Assembly (NCBI GenBank): GCA_023627715.1
Contig: JAMAHW010000035.1
Coordinates: 186,001 to 250,000 of the forward strand
DNA length: 64,000 bases
Reading direction: 5' to 3'
Origin: Periconia sp. R9002
Lineage: Eukaryota > Ascomycota > Dothideomycetes > Pleosporales > Periconiaceae
This document shows, piece by piece, positions 1 through 10,667 of this stretch. The notes beneath the pieces were generated by a model. That model was given only the letters and a program-made list of their open reading frames with translations, had not been told where the DNA came from and searched no databases. The first letter of the stretch is position 1; every line of letters begins with the position of its first letter. The translations under genes were made by a program, and so were the position numbers.

Positions 1-2228
1 AAGTCCAGGTCCGCCACCTTCTTCAACAGTGTAACTTGCTGCTCAAAGAATTGATAGCTATTCCATAGAGGCAGAAGCACTTTGGAAACAATCTCCTTGA
101 CGCCTGCCTCCTTGAAACGAAGTGTCTCGGCACGCACAACTGGTGAATTGATGAGATACAAACGAAGGGCATCAGAACCGTAATTGTCCATGATGAGCAT
201 CGGGTCTGGATAATTCTTTAATCGCTTCGACATCTTCTTTCCGTCTTCTGCCAGTACAATGCCGTTTACAACGCAGTTTTTGAATGGCAATTTGTCGAAC
301 AGGAGGGTCCCGAGAACTGTGAGTGTGTAGAACCAACCACGGGTTTGGTCCAAGCCTTCGGCGATGAAGTCACCGGGGAATGACTTCTCGAATTGTTCTA
401 CGTTTTCAAATGGGTAGTGCGCGCTGGAGTAGGGCATGGATCCAGATTCAAACCAGCAGTCGAAGACTTCGGGTGCTCTCCGAAGGACACCTTTGCCTTG
501 TTTGCTGGGTATAGTGATGTCATCAATCTTGTCACGATGAATGTCGGTGATCTCTCCCTCGTGTCCACTCAGTTCTTTCAACTCCTGAATGCTGCCGACA
601 CACACGATTTCTTTTCCGTCATCGCTGACCCACAGAGGAAGCGGCGTGCCCCAGAATCGGTTCCGCGAAACCGCCCAATCAGGAGAATTCTGAATCCAAT
701 TGGCAAATCGCTTCTCCTTCACGAAGGATGGCACCCAATGTGAGTCTTCAATATTGTGCAACATCTTTGGGATGCTGTCCTGGATGCGTATAAACCAGGA
801 TGGAACGGCCCGGTAAATGAGTGGGGTGTCCGATCGCCAGCAGAAGGGATAACTGTGAGTAAGTTGTGACTCGACAACCAATCGTCCGGCAGCTTTAAGA
901 TGCTTGATGATGTTCTTGTCAGCTTTCTTCACGTGCTGCCCTTCGAAGTCTCGGACGCGAGAGGTGAAACAGCCAGCGTCATCGACGGGGTTTGGGGGTG
1001 GGCGGTTTTCGTCGATGATGCCGTTGGCAAGAGCCACTTTGTAATCGTCTTCACCGAATGCTGGCGACTGGTGGACAATACCCACACCGCTATCGGCTGT
1101 GACATACTCAGCGTTGACCACCTTGAACGCATAGTCCTTGAACTCCTCGTAGAAGTAGTCAAACAAGGGCTCATATTTCCATCCGAGCATGTCCTTGCCC
1201 TTAAGCTTTTCTACTATCTTGAATTTTGCCTTCTTTGGGTCCTTGTACAACGTCCGAAGAAGCGCTTCAAGAAGGATATAGTGCTTTCCTGAGGCCTCGT
1301 CGAAAATTTTGATGTATTCGAAGTCAGGATGTGCAGCAAGTGCGCAATTTGATGGCAGTGTCCATGGCGTAGTCGTCCAAGCGAGCAGATGCGTTGTTGA
1401 GTCGTGCAGAAGCGGGAACGATACGACAACTGCAGGGTCCTGGACATCTTTGTAGTTTTGTGAAGCTTCGAAGTTGCTCAGAGGTGTGGTCAAGGCCGTG
1501 CTGTAAGGCATAACCTTGTATCCTCGATACACCACGCCCTTGTCGAACAAACGCTTGAACACCCACCACTCGGTCTCCATGAAATTTGTGTCCATGGTCT
1601 TGTAATCGTTGTCGAAGTCAATCCAACGACCCAATCGATCGATCGTATGCCTCCACTCGGTCGCATATCTCATGACAATGGCGCGGCATTTCTCATTGTA
1701 TTTGGCGATACCGATTTCACGTACGGCATCTGCGCCAGACATGCCCATCTCCTTGTCGATTTCATACTCGATTGGTACACCGTGGGTGTCCCAGCCAAAT
1801 CGGCGCTCGACATATCGGCCTTTCATAGACCAATACCTTGGGATGATGTCTTTGATCGTGGAAGCGAGGAGGTGGCCGTAATGAGGCATTCCAGTGGCGA
1901 AGGGAGGCCCATCTGAGCAAGTTAGTGAGGTCGCGCGGAAATTGAAGGCCGGAGCATACCGTAGAAAGTGTATGGTTGTTTTCCCACGGACTGTTTACAG
2001 GTGAGAATATGATCGTCAAGTTTTAAATCTATTCAAAATTTTTTTGGTTGCCCGTAAAGCTTCAAAGGGCAAGTTTGAAGAGTCGCATGACTCCAAAACG
2101 AGGGCCTTCTTCATATGCTCAAAACCGAAAAGCATAGCACATACCAGTTCAATCTGTCTGTGGAAAGCATTGATATCCTTCCAACGCGCAAGGATGCGCT
2201 CTTCTTCCTTCGGGAAATTCATCGACAT
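1..2228 (-). CDS. ILS1: isoleucyl-tRNA synthetase, cytoplasmic (5' part)
   Basis: Class I aminoacyl-tRNA synthetase that charges tRNA-Ile in the cytosol. Three exons are visible: 2145-2228, 1960-1990 and 1-1912; the introns at 1991-2144 and 1913-1959 have GT/AG ends and keep the frame. About 675 residues are present and the gene runs off the left edge, so the last third (anticodon-binding domain; family length about 1,070 aa) is missing. Visible signatures are the N-terminal FPKEEERILARW block, DGPPFATGMPHYGH with the HIGH-type motif HYGH at residues 49-52, RFGWDTHGVP, GWFYTL, and KMSKR at about residues 598-602. The start is the ATG at 2228, which gives the usual short N-terminus. ILS1 is the yeast name for this enzyme. 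The identification is firm. Confidence 0.96.
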
Positions 2229-2785
2229 GGCGGAATGAGCACTTGAAGTTTGCCGTGGCGGGGAAGCTTTGGATGTTTTTGTGGTGTTGACTCAACGTGG
2301 GGCAGGGCGCTGAGTCATCCGCGCCCTATCCGCCCTATCGATAACAACGCCGTGATGGCCTGTCAGCAAGGAGATCATTTGTGTAACTCTAGAGTATAAT
2401 TATTCGAGGGCTAGCTATGTTGCGTCTTTCTCACGAATGATGGAGCTAGTGGCCTTGCTTTGAGTTAAAGCTCTTTTTTATATTTTAAAATTAGCGATCT
2501 TGTTCTAGTGTAATAAAGCAAGTCACTGCGAAGAAAAGTGATATGCCACTCAGTGACGACCGAAATAAATCTACCGGGTTTGAGCAAGAGGAAATCACGC
2601 CTAAATTTGGGCGGGCACCGCTAGGCATTATCGAGAGTGCGTTCGATAATTCGTTCAAGAGGTATATACAAGGACTCAGTAGCCAACACTGACTCTGATC
2701 AGATTGATATGTGAATAAGATGCAGGCAGTGGGCACAGTCCATAACAGAGGAAGTGCTCACGTTGAACTGAGTCTAAGCGTCTAT
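2229..2785. other. intergenic, synthetase promoter and receptor 3' flank
   Basis: Holds the upstream region of the isoleucyl-tRNA synthetase and the 3' flank of the receptor gene. I see no convincing coding frame or repeat. Confidence 0.5.
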
Positions 2786-3891
2786 TCAAACGGTCAGAGG
2801 TTGTCCTTCAGTACCTTCCGAGCTTTTGCGACCTCTGCCCCAGCTTTTGTAGCTTTCAAGAGGTCGCACGTGCGCAGCAGTCTGGACTTGGATTGTTTGT
2901 TTGTTGTCCCCCGTCGGGTCAAACCTCGAAAACTTTCGGTAGATGCTACTGGATTGGTACTTTGTCCTGATGAAGCGCACCAATGGAGCCAGGGCAGGAA
3001 GGTTCGCGGCCCATAGACCCAACAACATCTCCATCATGACCCAGAAGGCTGGATTGATGATTTTGAGTGAAAGCGGGAGCTTTGCTTCAGGAGGCCCGAC
3101 GTATCCCCAACTAAGTCTTCCGAGAGGGTAAGCTACGCAGTTGAAGATTGTGCGGAAGATACCAGCCAGGGTCGAACTGTATTAAATCAGCAGATGGTTC
3201 ATAAGGAGAACCAGGGCTATGCTTACATTCCGCCCAGAAGTAATACGCCGCCTGCTGCAGCACGCTTCCTTCGACCCATATGTAGCCGTCGAAGGTAGAA
3301 CAACGGTAGCCCTACCACCAACGCATCCGTAACGACACTACTCACCCCAAACGATATAAGCAGTATGCCCTTGTTCCCGCAACGCGTTCGATTCAGAGTC
3401 TCGTCCAGGACCCACTGATATTCCGGATGCGCGCCGCAAAGGAAAAGATTACTTAGCATGAAACAAAGACACCACACGATGATGAGGATAATCAGCCCAT
3501 TGTTGATCTTGTGAAAATTCGAATAGTGCCCAAAGATCTTGCGATAGAAAAATAGAAGCGAGAGTTTGATGGCACTGAAGGCAGGCACTTCAATGATTAT
3601 CATAGCGAAGTCGATTTTGTACTCTTGGATAGCTTCGTGCGCTTTAGTGGCTGAAGTTGTCGCTTTCCCGGAGTTTCCATGGAGGGCATTTTGGAACTGT
3701 ATCGCGGCGCATGTCGAAACGATGAGAAACGCGATAAGAGCGAATAGGTCATCCAAGCCGAAAGGGTTTCGGCTCGGGCCGCTCCGCGAGAGAAAAGCTC
3801 GGACAAAGAAGCGCAACAAGGTGAGGACTAAACCGATGGCAGTAAACACGCCATAGATGGGTACGATAACTGATGGACTGTAAAGAGGCAT
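2786..3891 (-). CDS. PTH11-like fungal rhodopsin-domain membrane protein
   Basis: Predicted seven-helix plasma-membrane protein of the fungal rhodopsin-like (PTH11-like receptor) family. Exons are 3227-3891 and 2786-3176, with a 50-nt intron at 3177-3226 (gtaagc..acag); total 351 aa. The N-terminus (VIVPIYGVFTAIGLVLTLLR) is the first helix. An LDDLFALIAFLIV segment matches the family's D-D second-helix signature. Further helices are near EVPAFSAIKLSLLFFYRKIF, LIILIIVWCLCFMLSNLFL and ISFGVSSVVTDALVVGLPLF. The family's conserved F-x-C-G cysteine region appears as FLCGAHPEYQW. The tail after residue about 290 is polar. Members act as putative receptors for host or nutrient cues; the ligand here is unknown. 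Confidence 0.85.
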
Positions 3892-5455
3892 AGTGAAGAC
3901 CGGATGCTTCAGTCTTTTTCACCAAGCCTGAGCGAAGTCGAAGTCAAGTTTTGCAGTAATTAGTGGGCAATGGAAATCCCGGCAAGATCTTTATTTATAT
4001 CCATCTTGCTTGCGAGATCGTTCTTGGGAACTGTGATGTCGAGAGAGCGTAGTACGGCTGCCGCTGAGTATCATTGATGCATATAGGTAACTCAGGGGAG
4101 TGATGCAGAGTGTGCCGTATATGCAGTTGAACCTAGCCCCGCTGATAAACAGGTTGAAGGCTCGGAATCCGTGTGACCTATCAGAAACGTATCAAGAGAG
4201 TTGCTTCCTTTGACTCGCTTGGTGATGAAAGCAGGGTTGATCATGTGACTGGCTGGATTCAATCATCCAGTCACCATTGTTGACTCAAGCTTCAGGTCTT
4301 CGCTAGATTAGCAGTTATATTATCAGACACACTGTTTGACGAAATCTCATGTTCGATGGAAACTACTAAACGAAAAGGGCATGCAGTTTATAAATGTTAC
4401 TCTGCTGTGGTACCCCACATACTTACCTATATAGGGAACCAAGACGGCCAAGAAAGCACAGTTTACACGAATAGCAAAAAACGACAATCATGCATAAATT
4501 TCGCCAAGTGAGAGGTGAAATAGGGGGCCATGTCTATTGGTGTTCTACATGTAATTGGTAGATGTGTGCAAAACAGACAGGCATGTGCAAAGTAGTAGAG
4601 AGATGCCCAGAACCCCCAAAACCCCGCAGCGCACTGTTTAATGAATCAATACTTATCTGTGCTTGACATCTCGTGTATATATCTACCATTTGCCTTTTTT
4701 GCCTACCCCAGGATTCGGTCTCCATGAGCTTGGCCTATATTGCGTATGTAACGTCATGGCATCAACCCTCACTGTGGATTTCTTAGAACCTTAACCAACT
4801 GCGCCAACGGAGAGACCCCTCTCTCCCCAATAACACAACTACCTTTTCAAACTCCTCCCCCTCAACGACACCAAAACCCTTCGCACACTTCAACGCCAGT
4901 GCATACACCTCGCCTTCTCGCTCGGACAATCCCACCGGTAAAATACTTCCGCTGTCCTACTTAACCTGTTCCTAGCTCAAGCCCACCAATTCGCTACAAC
5001 CACCGCTTTACACCTATACATCATACCACCCTAAATTAAGCTGTAACGAGTTGCAAGAATTACAATCAATTGCGACCATTCTGTTGGCCTCGATTTCCTC
5101 TACCAGTTCTTTGCACAAGAATGTTCAGCAGCTGGAAAAGGAACTGGGAGGTGATGACTCCGAAGAATTTCCGGCTTGGCATTGTCCGCGTCCCGCGTGA
5201 GGCATCGACTGAGCCATCTGCGATAGTTGCGCAACTCCAAAATACATCTGGAAGCCAGGCCATGCTGCATCTTTCTCACGAACCAATAGAAGAATGCCTC
5301 TTGTGAGGTTTTGTACCGCTTATGCTCAAGCAATGTGAAGCATTGCAGTTCTTGCCTTGACGCATCCATCGCCGCTACTCCGCTGTACCTTTAACCGCAT
5401 CTTTCGATAGCTTCGGACACGCTCACACGTTGTGCGTGTTTGAGAACCGACTACA
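3892..5455. other. intergenic, about 1.5 kb
   Basis: No supported gene. An 89-codon ATG frame on the minus strand (5100-5369) has no recognisable features. The minus-strand sequence near 4770-4800 carries a Pol III A-box-like stretch, TGGCGCAGTTGGTTAAGG, without a matching complete tRNA fold. Confidence 0.4.
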
Positions 5456-5880
5456 TCAATGCGTCGTCGTAATGAAACAGAGAGCCAGTCCAGAAAACGG
5501 GAAAAAGCTTAACTTGCGTCGTAACCCTCGCGCTGGCTGAAACACCGCCAGCGTCGAATCGCTCCCACACAATCGGTCCTGCTGGCTGATGACATTCAAC
5601 AAGCCGTGAAGTGTTGTTTTGATACATGTTTTATCTTGGCCGCAGATATATCCCGTTCCCATTCCTAGTAGCTGTATTCCGTGCGTTACGTCGGCCTTCT
5701 CGCGCCGCGGAAGCCCTTTCGTGGGTGAGTTTCGCGTCTACTTACGTTGCCTGAGGAGGGACTTGTAGGATACCCCGGCTTGTTCGCGTCGCAGGCCGCG
5801 TAGCTCCCCACGACAACACTTGTTGATTGAATGATATATAAAGCGAGGAACACGGACATTAAGGCAGCGTTGACCAGCAT
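5456..5880 (-). CDS. small secreted cysteine-containing protein, two exons
   Basis: Exons are 5746-5880 and 5456-5671; the intron at 5672-5745 starts GTAAGT and ends ACAG, and the frame is kept (phase 0). The product is 116 aa. Residues 1-26 form a signal peptide (MLVNAALMSVFLALYIIQ followed by a small-residue stretch). The mature part has five cysteines, in AACDANKPGYP, YICGQDKTCI, RLCGSDS and ALCF contexts. The ATG at 5880 is chosen because it directly precedes the hydrophobic segment. It is divergent from the repeat protein starting at 5990, so the two share a 109-bp promoter. No family is recognised; an effector-like or surface role is inference. The odd cysteine number may mean the 3' end is spliced further. 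Confidence 0.5.
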
Positions 5881-5989
5881 CAAACTATCTATTTCGCCTC
5901 ATCTTCAACTGTCACCAGTTCCGCCCTCGGCCGGTCCGATATCCATATCTTTTCTCCACACTACTTTGCACTGATATACTCTTGCTAAA

Positions 5990-6730
5990 ATGCATTCATT
6001 CAACTTCCTCGTCACCTTGCTCTTCGCCTTGATTGGCTCTACTGCTGCTTTTCCACAATTCCATTTCTTCGAAGCCCGTGCAGACGGAGGAAAGAACGGC
6101 ACTTCCCGGGCAAAGAATGGTACTAGAGGCAACTCTGTCGACAAGCAATGCAAATCCATGGCCAAACTTACTATGCTTTCCAACCTTGCGAACAACCAGA
6201 CGAAGATTGATGCTTTGGTCGCCAAAGGGAAACTTACCGACACTCAAGTCACGGAACTCAAAAGCCAGGCTGCCAATGCTACCACCAAACTACAGGAAAT
6301 GTCGGCCAATACCACCCTCGTCGGGGAGTGCGCTGCGATCAGCGCCCACAAAAAGACTCTTGGTCAATGCAAAGAAATGAAGTCCTTGACCAAGCTCGCG
6401 GCTCTCGCTTCGAACCAGACTGCCCTGGATGCTATGGTGGCTAAGAAAAAGTTGAACGATACCCAGGCTACAATGTTGCAGGATAAGATCAAGTCGGCAC
6501 AAACCAAGCTGGATGCGATGAAGGGTAACACGACCCTGGCAGATATCTGTTCCAAGGAGACCTCTCAGAAGGGAAGCAGTGGCTCCAACGCTGGAAGTGC
6601 TGGTGCCAGTGCTGGTTCTGGAACTACGGCTGCGGCAACCAAATCGAGCAGCTCCAGATCTGTCACTCTTGAGAGCATGTCATTTGTTTTCTTGCCGGCT
6701 CTTTTTGCCGTTTTTGCTCTTGTTGTGTAG
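5990..6730 (+). CDS. secreted, probably GPI-anchored protein with two 61-residue repeats
   Basis: Single-exon protein of 246 aa. Residues 1-20 form a signal peptide. After a basic N-glycosylation-rich linker come two tandem modules, each exactly 61 residues from first to last cysteine: C54-C114 and C127-C187. Each module has the order KLxxLxxLAxNQTxxDAxVAKxKL, NDTQ/TDTQ, a helical KLxxM segment, and NTTL followed by the closing Cys. A Ser/Gly/Ala/Thr-rich stretch (195-225) precedes a C-terminal hydrophobic segment (FVFLPALFAVFALVV) with no cytoplasmic tail, which is the layout of a GPI signal. Sequons are numerous (NQT, NTT, NAT, NGT). The likely location is the cell wall or outer plasma membrane. 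I do not recognise the repeat family; helical hairpins each closed by a disulfide are inference. Confidence 0.85.
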   Translation: MHSFNFLVTLLFALIGSTAAFPQFHFFEARADGGKNGTSRAKNGTRGNSVDKQCKSMAKLTMLSNLANNQTKIDALVAKGKLTDTQVTELKSQAANATTKLQEMSANTTLVGECAAISAHKKTLGQCKEMKSLTKLAALASNQTALDAMVAKKKLNDTQATMLQDKIKSAQTKLDAMKGNTTLADICSKETSQKGSSGSNAGSAGASAGSGTTAAATKSSSSRSVTLESMSFVFLPALFAVFALVV

Positions 6731-7352
6731 AGGAGCTACCGAAAAAGAAAAAAAAAACATTTTGGAGCTTACATGGAGGATCACCGATTGGATAATTTCC
6801 ATGGGTGTTTCTGAGCCGTTTGAAGCTTTAGATGTCGACTGGCAATGTGATACTATGGCCGGTCTTCTATACCCACAAACTCTTTGTACATATTATCCAT
6901 TTTACTTCCATGTCTGTCTTCACTCTAAGCCTACTCATAGACCTTGCTTTTCACGTGGCGAACTGTGCCGACGAAACTAAGATTTTGCAACGGCGCGAGC
7001 ATTCAATTGACAATATTGGTATTGTTAAGCACAAGGGTGTTCAGTGTTCCATTCATCAATGAGACGTGGTCGATCCTTGTACATATTAGCATACAATCAA
7101 TTTCGACCTATCATAACACGTTGTTCACCCCTATTGTGGAAACGCATTAAACATTGTTCAACGCGCATGAATAATGAGGTGGAAACTCCCCCTTTGCGAA
7201 AACATTACATTGTTTAATCAGTAGATAATAGTTAGAAGTTAATTCCTTAACTGAAAGTTTTAGATTAAACAACCCAAACAAACACCTCTTTCCCTACTCT
7301 ACTTCTTCACACTACTCTCAACCCAACAAACTCAAGCTTTCAAACTATCAAA
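6731..7352. other. intergenic
   Basis: Contains the 3' flank of the repeat protein, beginning with an A-rich run just after the stop. Otherwise AT-rich with no supported gene. Confidence 0.4.
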
Positions 7353-7448
7353 ATGTCTGGAAACAATGAAGAAGTCTACGGTACTTACGACCAGGGCGGT
7401 GGTCGTCGAGGCGCAGTCTCAGGCTCTAGTGGCGGCCAGGGCAAGTAG
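7353..7448 (+). CDS. 31-aa Gly/Ser-rich ORF (tentative)
   Basis: A short ATG frame encoding MSGNNEEVYGTYDQGGG and a Gly-Arg-Ser tail, ending in TAG at 7446. It is preceded by a C/A-rich leader (ACCCAACAAACTC.. CAAAATG) that looks like a fungal 5' UTR with a good start context. It has no signal peptide or membrane segment. The N-terminus loosely recalls small conidiation or stress KGG-type proteins, but it is too short to assign. It could be a genuine micropeptide or a first exon with an unrecognised donor. Confidence 0.35.
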   Translation: MSGNNEEVYGTYDQGGGRRGAVSGSSGGQGK

Positions 7449-7512
7449 TGCCTTTTCATGAAATAAGGGATCGTTTTCAATCGGTCGCTAACCGCTACAC
7501 TAGATTAGAAAA

Positions 7513-8716
7513 TCATGAATTGTTTTGCGATTCCCATTGCTGCAGAAAGCCTTCGATCTGAAGTGCTCGTTTTTGCGCATCTTTAATGTCAACCCATCCA
7601 TCAACACTGTCTTTCCCTTCTCCGAATGCAACTAGTGACCGAAAAACTGTACGTGCTATGACTGGAAGTTTCTCCTCTTCCTCGCTCCATTGCCATTTGA
7701 CCTCTTCTACTTTGTCTTCTTCGAACCAATGAATATGAATAGTGATGGGCGCGTCATTATCGGAACTGCCGAAAGAAAGTGTAGATGGCGAAACCAGGCG
7801 GACTTCCCCGAACTCGCAGTTGATCGTCCACTCCAGTGATGGTGTTCCTGGGAAAGGTTGTCCACGACGGAAGAAGTAGGTAAAAGTTGCGGAGGATGAA
7901 GCAAGGGTACCATGCAAAGAGAATAGGTCGGGGACATCAGAACGCACAGTCTCCACGATATTCTTTGTGACTGGGTCGCGTATGCGAACATCCGGACGTT
8001 GGAGCTGTAAAGCCGCGTGCGTGGTAGATGGAGAGAGCTCTCCCAGCACAGACAAAACAGTGTCCAATACTTTAGTCACGTTAGCAGGGAAACTTCTATC
8101 AACTTGGGTGGTACTCACAATGCGCATTCCCAATGTTAATCGGGTGCCCGCCTACTTTTCGTTCTGCGAAATACTTCAACCCGGTCGGCAAGATCTCACG
8201 ATCATTCGTTCCTCCAAATGCAGCCACGTTGCTGCTCAGCACCTTTCCCAATTTCCCTTGCCCACCCGCAAGTATCTCCCTCAACTTGATAGCTTGAGGT
8301 GCCCATCTTCTTTGTATGCCAACTGCGACCCTGCTCCCGCTCTTCCCGGCTTCCTTAACCAAAACATCAATTTCTTCCAGATTGGCCGCAATGGGCCACT
8401 CTACATACACATCTTTCCCTTTCCTGATGCTCGGCAAGATGGTTTCATAGTGCGAGTCCACACGGGTATTGCAGATCACGAGATCAATGTCCGGATCGTT
8501 AGCGAGATCCTCGGGGTTTCCGTAGGCTTTTGTGGTAGGAGGGAGGTTGTATTTGGAGATGGAGCGTTGGGCCGCATCCACGCTACTATTCAGAAGGGCT
8601 GTGATGGGAAGGAGAGCGCGGCCTTTGGGGGTGAGAAGCCCGGGTAGGTGTGCCCCAGAGGCCCATGATGTGGTCGCGCTAGAAGAGAGGCCGATGAGGG
8701 CTGTTCGGAGAGGCAT
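7513..8716 (-). CDS. Gfo/Idh/MocA (Gal80-like) oxidoreductase
   Basis: NAD(P)-dependent dehydrogenase fold protein of 384 aa. Exons are 8119-8716 and 7513-8069; the intron at 8070-8118 runs gtgagt..gctaac..aag. The start is the ATG at 8716, which puts the Rossmann strand MPLRTALIGLSSSATTSWAS at the N-terminus, as in fungal homologues. The central DIDLVICNTRVDSHYETILP block and the EWP tripeptide in VYVEWPIA are visible. EWP replaces the EKP of catalytic family members and is typical of the Gal80-like branch. The C-terminal half has the family's beta-sheet domain, ending in a helix with QIEGFLQQWE. Gal80 itself is a regulator, so this could be either an enzyme or a sugar-sensing regulator; the sequence alone does not decide. 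Confidence 0.88.
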
Positions 8717-9576
8717 TTTTGTATTATGAAATAGTCTTCTCAGGTGATTCAAGTTCTGTTAATTGCTGAAATGATGAAGAATTTGTTTAATTTTGTAAAT
8801 ACTTATAGTACTGTGAAAGTAATCACGTCAATAGCTGATTTGTAATGTGTTGAATGCGGGGCGTACATCTGGGAACGGGGCGTTTCGCATGACAAAAACG
8901 GCGGAGAGAAGCAACTTTTGCGTCATTCGCATAAATGTTTCGTTCTTTATCTTTTCAAGACCTGATCTTCTTACGAGAACTGTTTAATTTTCTTGGAAAT
9001 ACTCGCGCTGCCTTTCCCTGAAAATGCTCAAATCTACGAACTTGGCATAGACAATGGATCGCTCACAGTACTAATTGTGCGCTATCTGGCAACGTATGTA
9101 TACCTTAAAACGTGAAACAACTATATTCCTTATAGACATTCCACTTTCTGGGCCGTCGAGAGCTGATTTGAGGTTCGTTAGAAAGATAAAATACAACCAA
9201 TGGCAATCATCAACCATAGGGGTTGATCAGGTGATGAAGCCTCAAGCTAGCAACGAAAGAAGAAAATGAAACTATAGATCCACTATAATGGTCTCATTGA
9301 ATTATCGCGTTTGCTCACTCAATGCTTTAACTCTCAGTGAATTTCAAATCTAAATATAGCACTGGCTGTTTGCACAATGCACACTCGGTTATTTAGCGAA
9401 CATTGTAAGTGATCGGATCACTTTGCGCGATCACAATGATCATTGTGGTTCTACGATTTGCTGCGCGTATAGAAAGATATGCCTCGCATACTGAGTTGTA
9501 CCCGGTTTCATTCACACCTCCATCTGCAACCAACACTATCAACCTCCTACAATCTGGAATACTCTGAGTGAACACA
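8717..9576. other. intergenic
   Basis: Promoter region between two divergently transcribed genes (oxidoreductase minus, orphan plus). No repeat or further coding frame supported. Confidence 0.4.
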
Positions 9577-10125
9577 ATGTCAGAAAATGATCCAATATTG
9601 TGCGGAGAACTAGCGGAAGAGTCTTGGGTAGACATCGAGTATACCGAATTGGACTCTAGAACTGATTCCTGCGTTACCGAGTCCTTTCACACTGACTCTT
9701 CAGAGTCCACTATCGACAAACTTGAGGATCTTGATGACACCTGGGAAGAATTCTCAGCAGAAGATGTCACGGAGGCTCGTAGCACCGTTCATTCCAGAGA
9801 CGCAGATGCACTGAACAAGGGGGAATCTGAGCGCCAATGCTTGGAGACACCATCGACTAACCCGAGCGGAAAGAAGCAAATGCAATACTACGGACTTTGT
9901 CGCCAGATTTCACAACTAGACATTGCCAAACTCGCTCGTCACATAGAGAGTGGATTTCCCGGGGTCATCAAAGTAACTGTGAAGACCATCAGGATTGTCC
10001 TTCGGGCATTCAAAGCTGCCCTGGCTTTGATCGCAGTGAGCCTCCGAGTATCCATGGCGATTGTAAAGGCTCTTAGAGTGTTGGTGGACATGAGCCTCAA
10101 GGCTATTGAAGATCTGCCATATTGA
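9577..10125 (+). CDS. orphan protein: acidic N-terminal half, amphipathic C-terminal helix
   Basis: A 182-aa single-exon ORF from the ATG at 9577. The first 80 residues are strongly acidic and Ser/Thr-rich (ESWVDIEYTELDS, DKLEDLDDTWEEFSAED) and probably disordered. After a short basic linker, residues from about 115 to 182 form one long helix-prone segment (GVIKVTVKTIRIVLRAFKAA, then ALIAVSLRVSMAIVKALRVL). Lysine or arginine recurs every three or four positions among aliphatics. That pattern fits a membrane-surface or pore-type amphipathic helix. It has no signal peptide and no recognised family. Function unknown. Confidence 0.55.
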   Translation: MSENDPILCGELAEESWVDIEYTELDSRTDSCVTESFHTDSSESTIDKLEDLDDTWEEFSAEDVTEARSTVHSRDADALNKGESERQCLETPSTNPSGKKQMQYYGLCRQISQLDIAKLARHIESGFPGVIKVTVKTIRIVLRAFKAALALIAVSLRVSMAIVKALRVLVDMSLKAIEDLPY

Positions 10126-10667
10126 TGTGGAGATTGTTGTCCTGACCACTTGATGTAATTGACTCCCGTGCAAGTTTTTGCCGTCTTAATAGGTTACACA
10201 TTGACCGGACTTGGGATGCACAATTTAGATTCGGAGGATGTGTAAGGACGTCACGTTATGTAGGCCATGTGTAGTTTTCTGCGATAGTCTTGTACCCTTG
10301 AATCAAAATGCGTTGATAAAATATCCATCTGCGCCCTATCTTTGTTCTGTTCACGGTACATGAATTCTATTCATCTGTGTCTGTACATGTATGCTCGACA
10401 AGTGACGAGCAAGTCTATGATGAAGACGTTGTTAAAATTGCACCAAAAATATTAAGTAGTATCATCCTATGGCAATGAAACGTTTTGCAGTATACCCCTC
10501 AAAAAATTTCGACTTTGTCCTCGGCTGTGACTCACTCTGAGATGATTCATTGCACATTTGAGATGGCTTGCTATAGCTACACCCACATGATTTGTTACAT
10601 GACGCGCTAGATTTCTTGTTAAAACTATATAACGAGAGTTGAGTGATGGAGGTTTTAGATGAATCCC
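10126..10667. other. intergenic
   Basis: 3' flanks of two convergent genes. I see nothing else supported. Confidence 0.4.

Noticed and set aside
4715..4815. tRNA-like stretch on the minus strand (GTTGGCGCAGTTGGTTAAGG)
   Set aside because: The A-box is good, but no matching B-box, anticodon stem or acceptor pairing could be built. At most a tRNA relic.
5100..5369. 89-codon minus-strand ORF with ATG
   Set aside because: No signal peptide or domain and no neighbours to support it.
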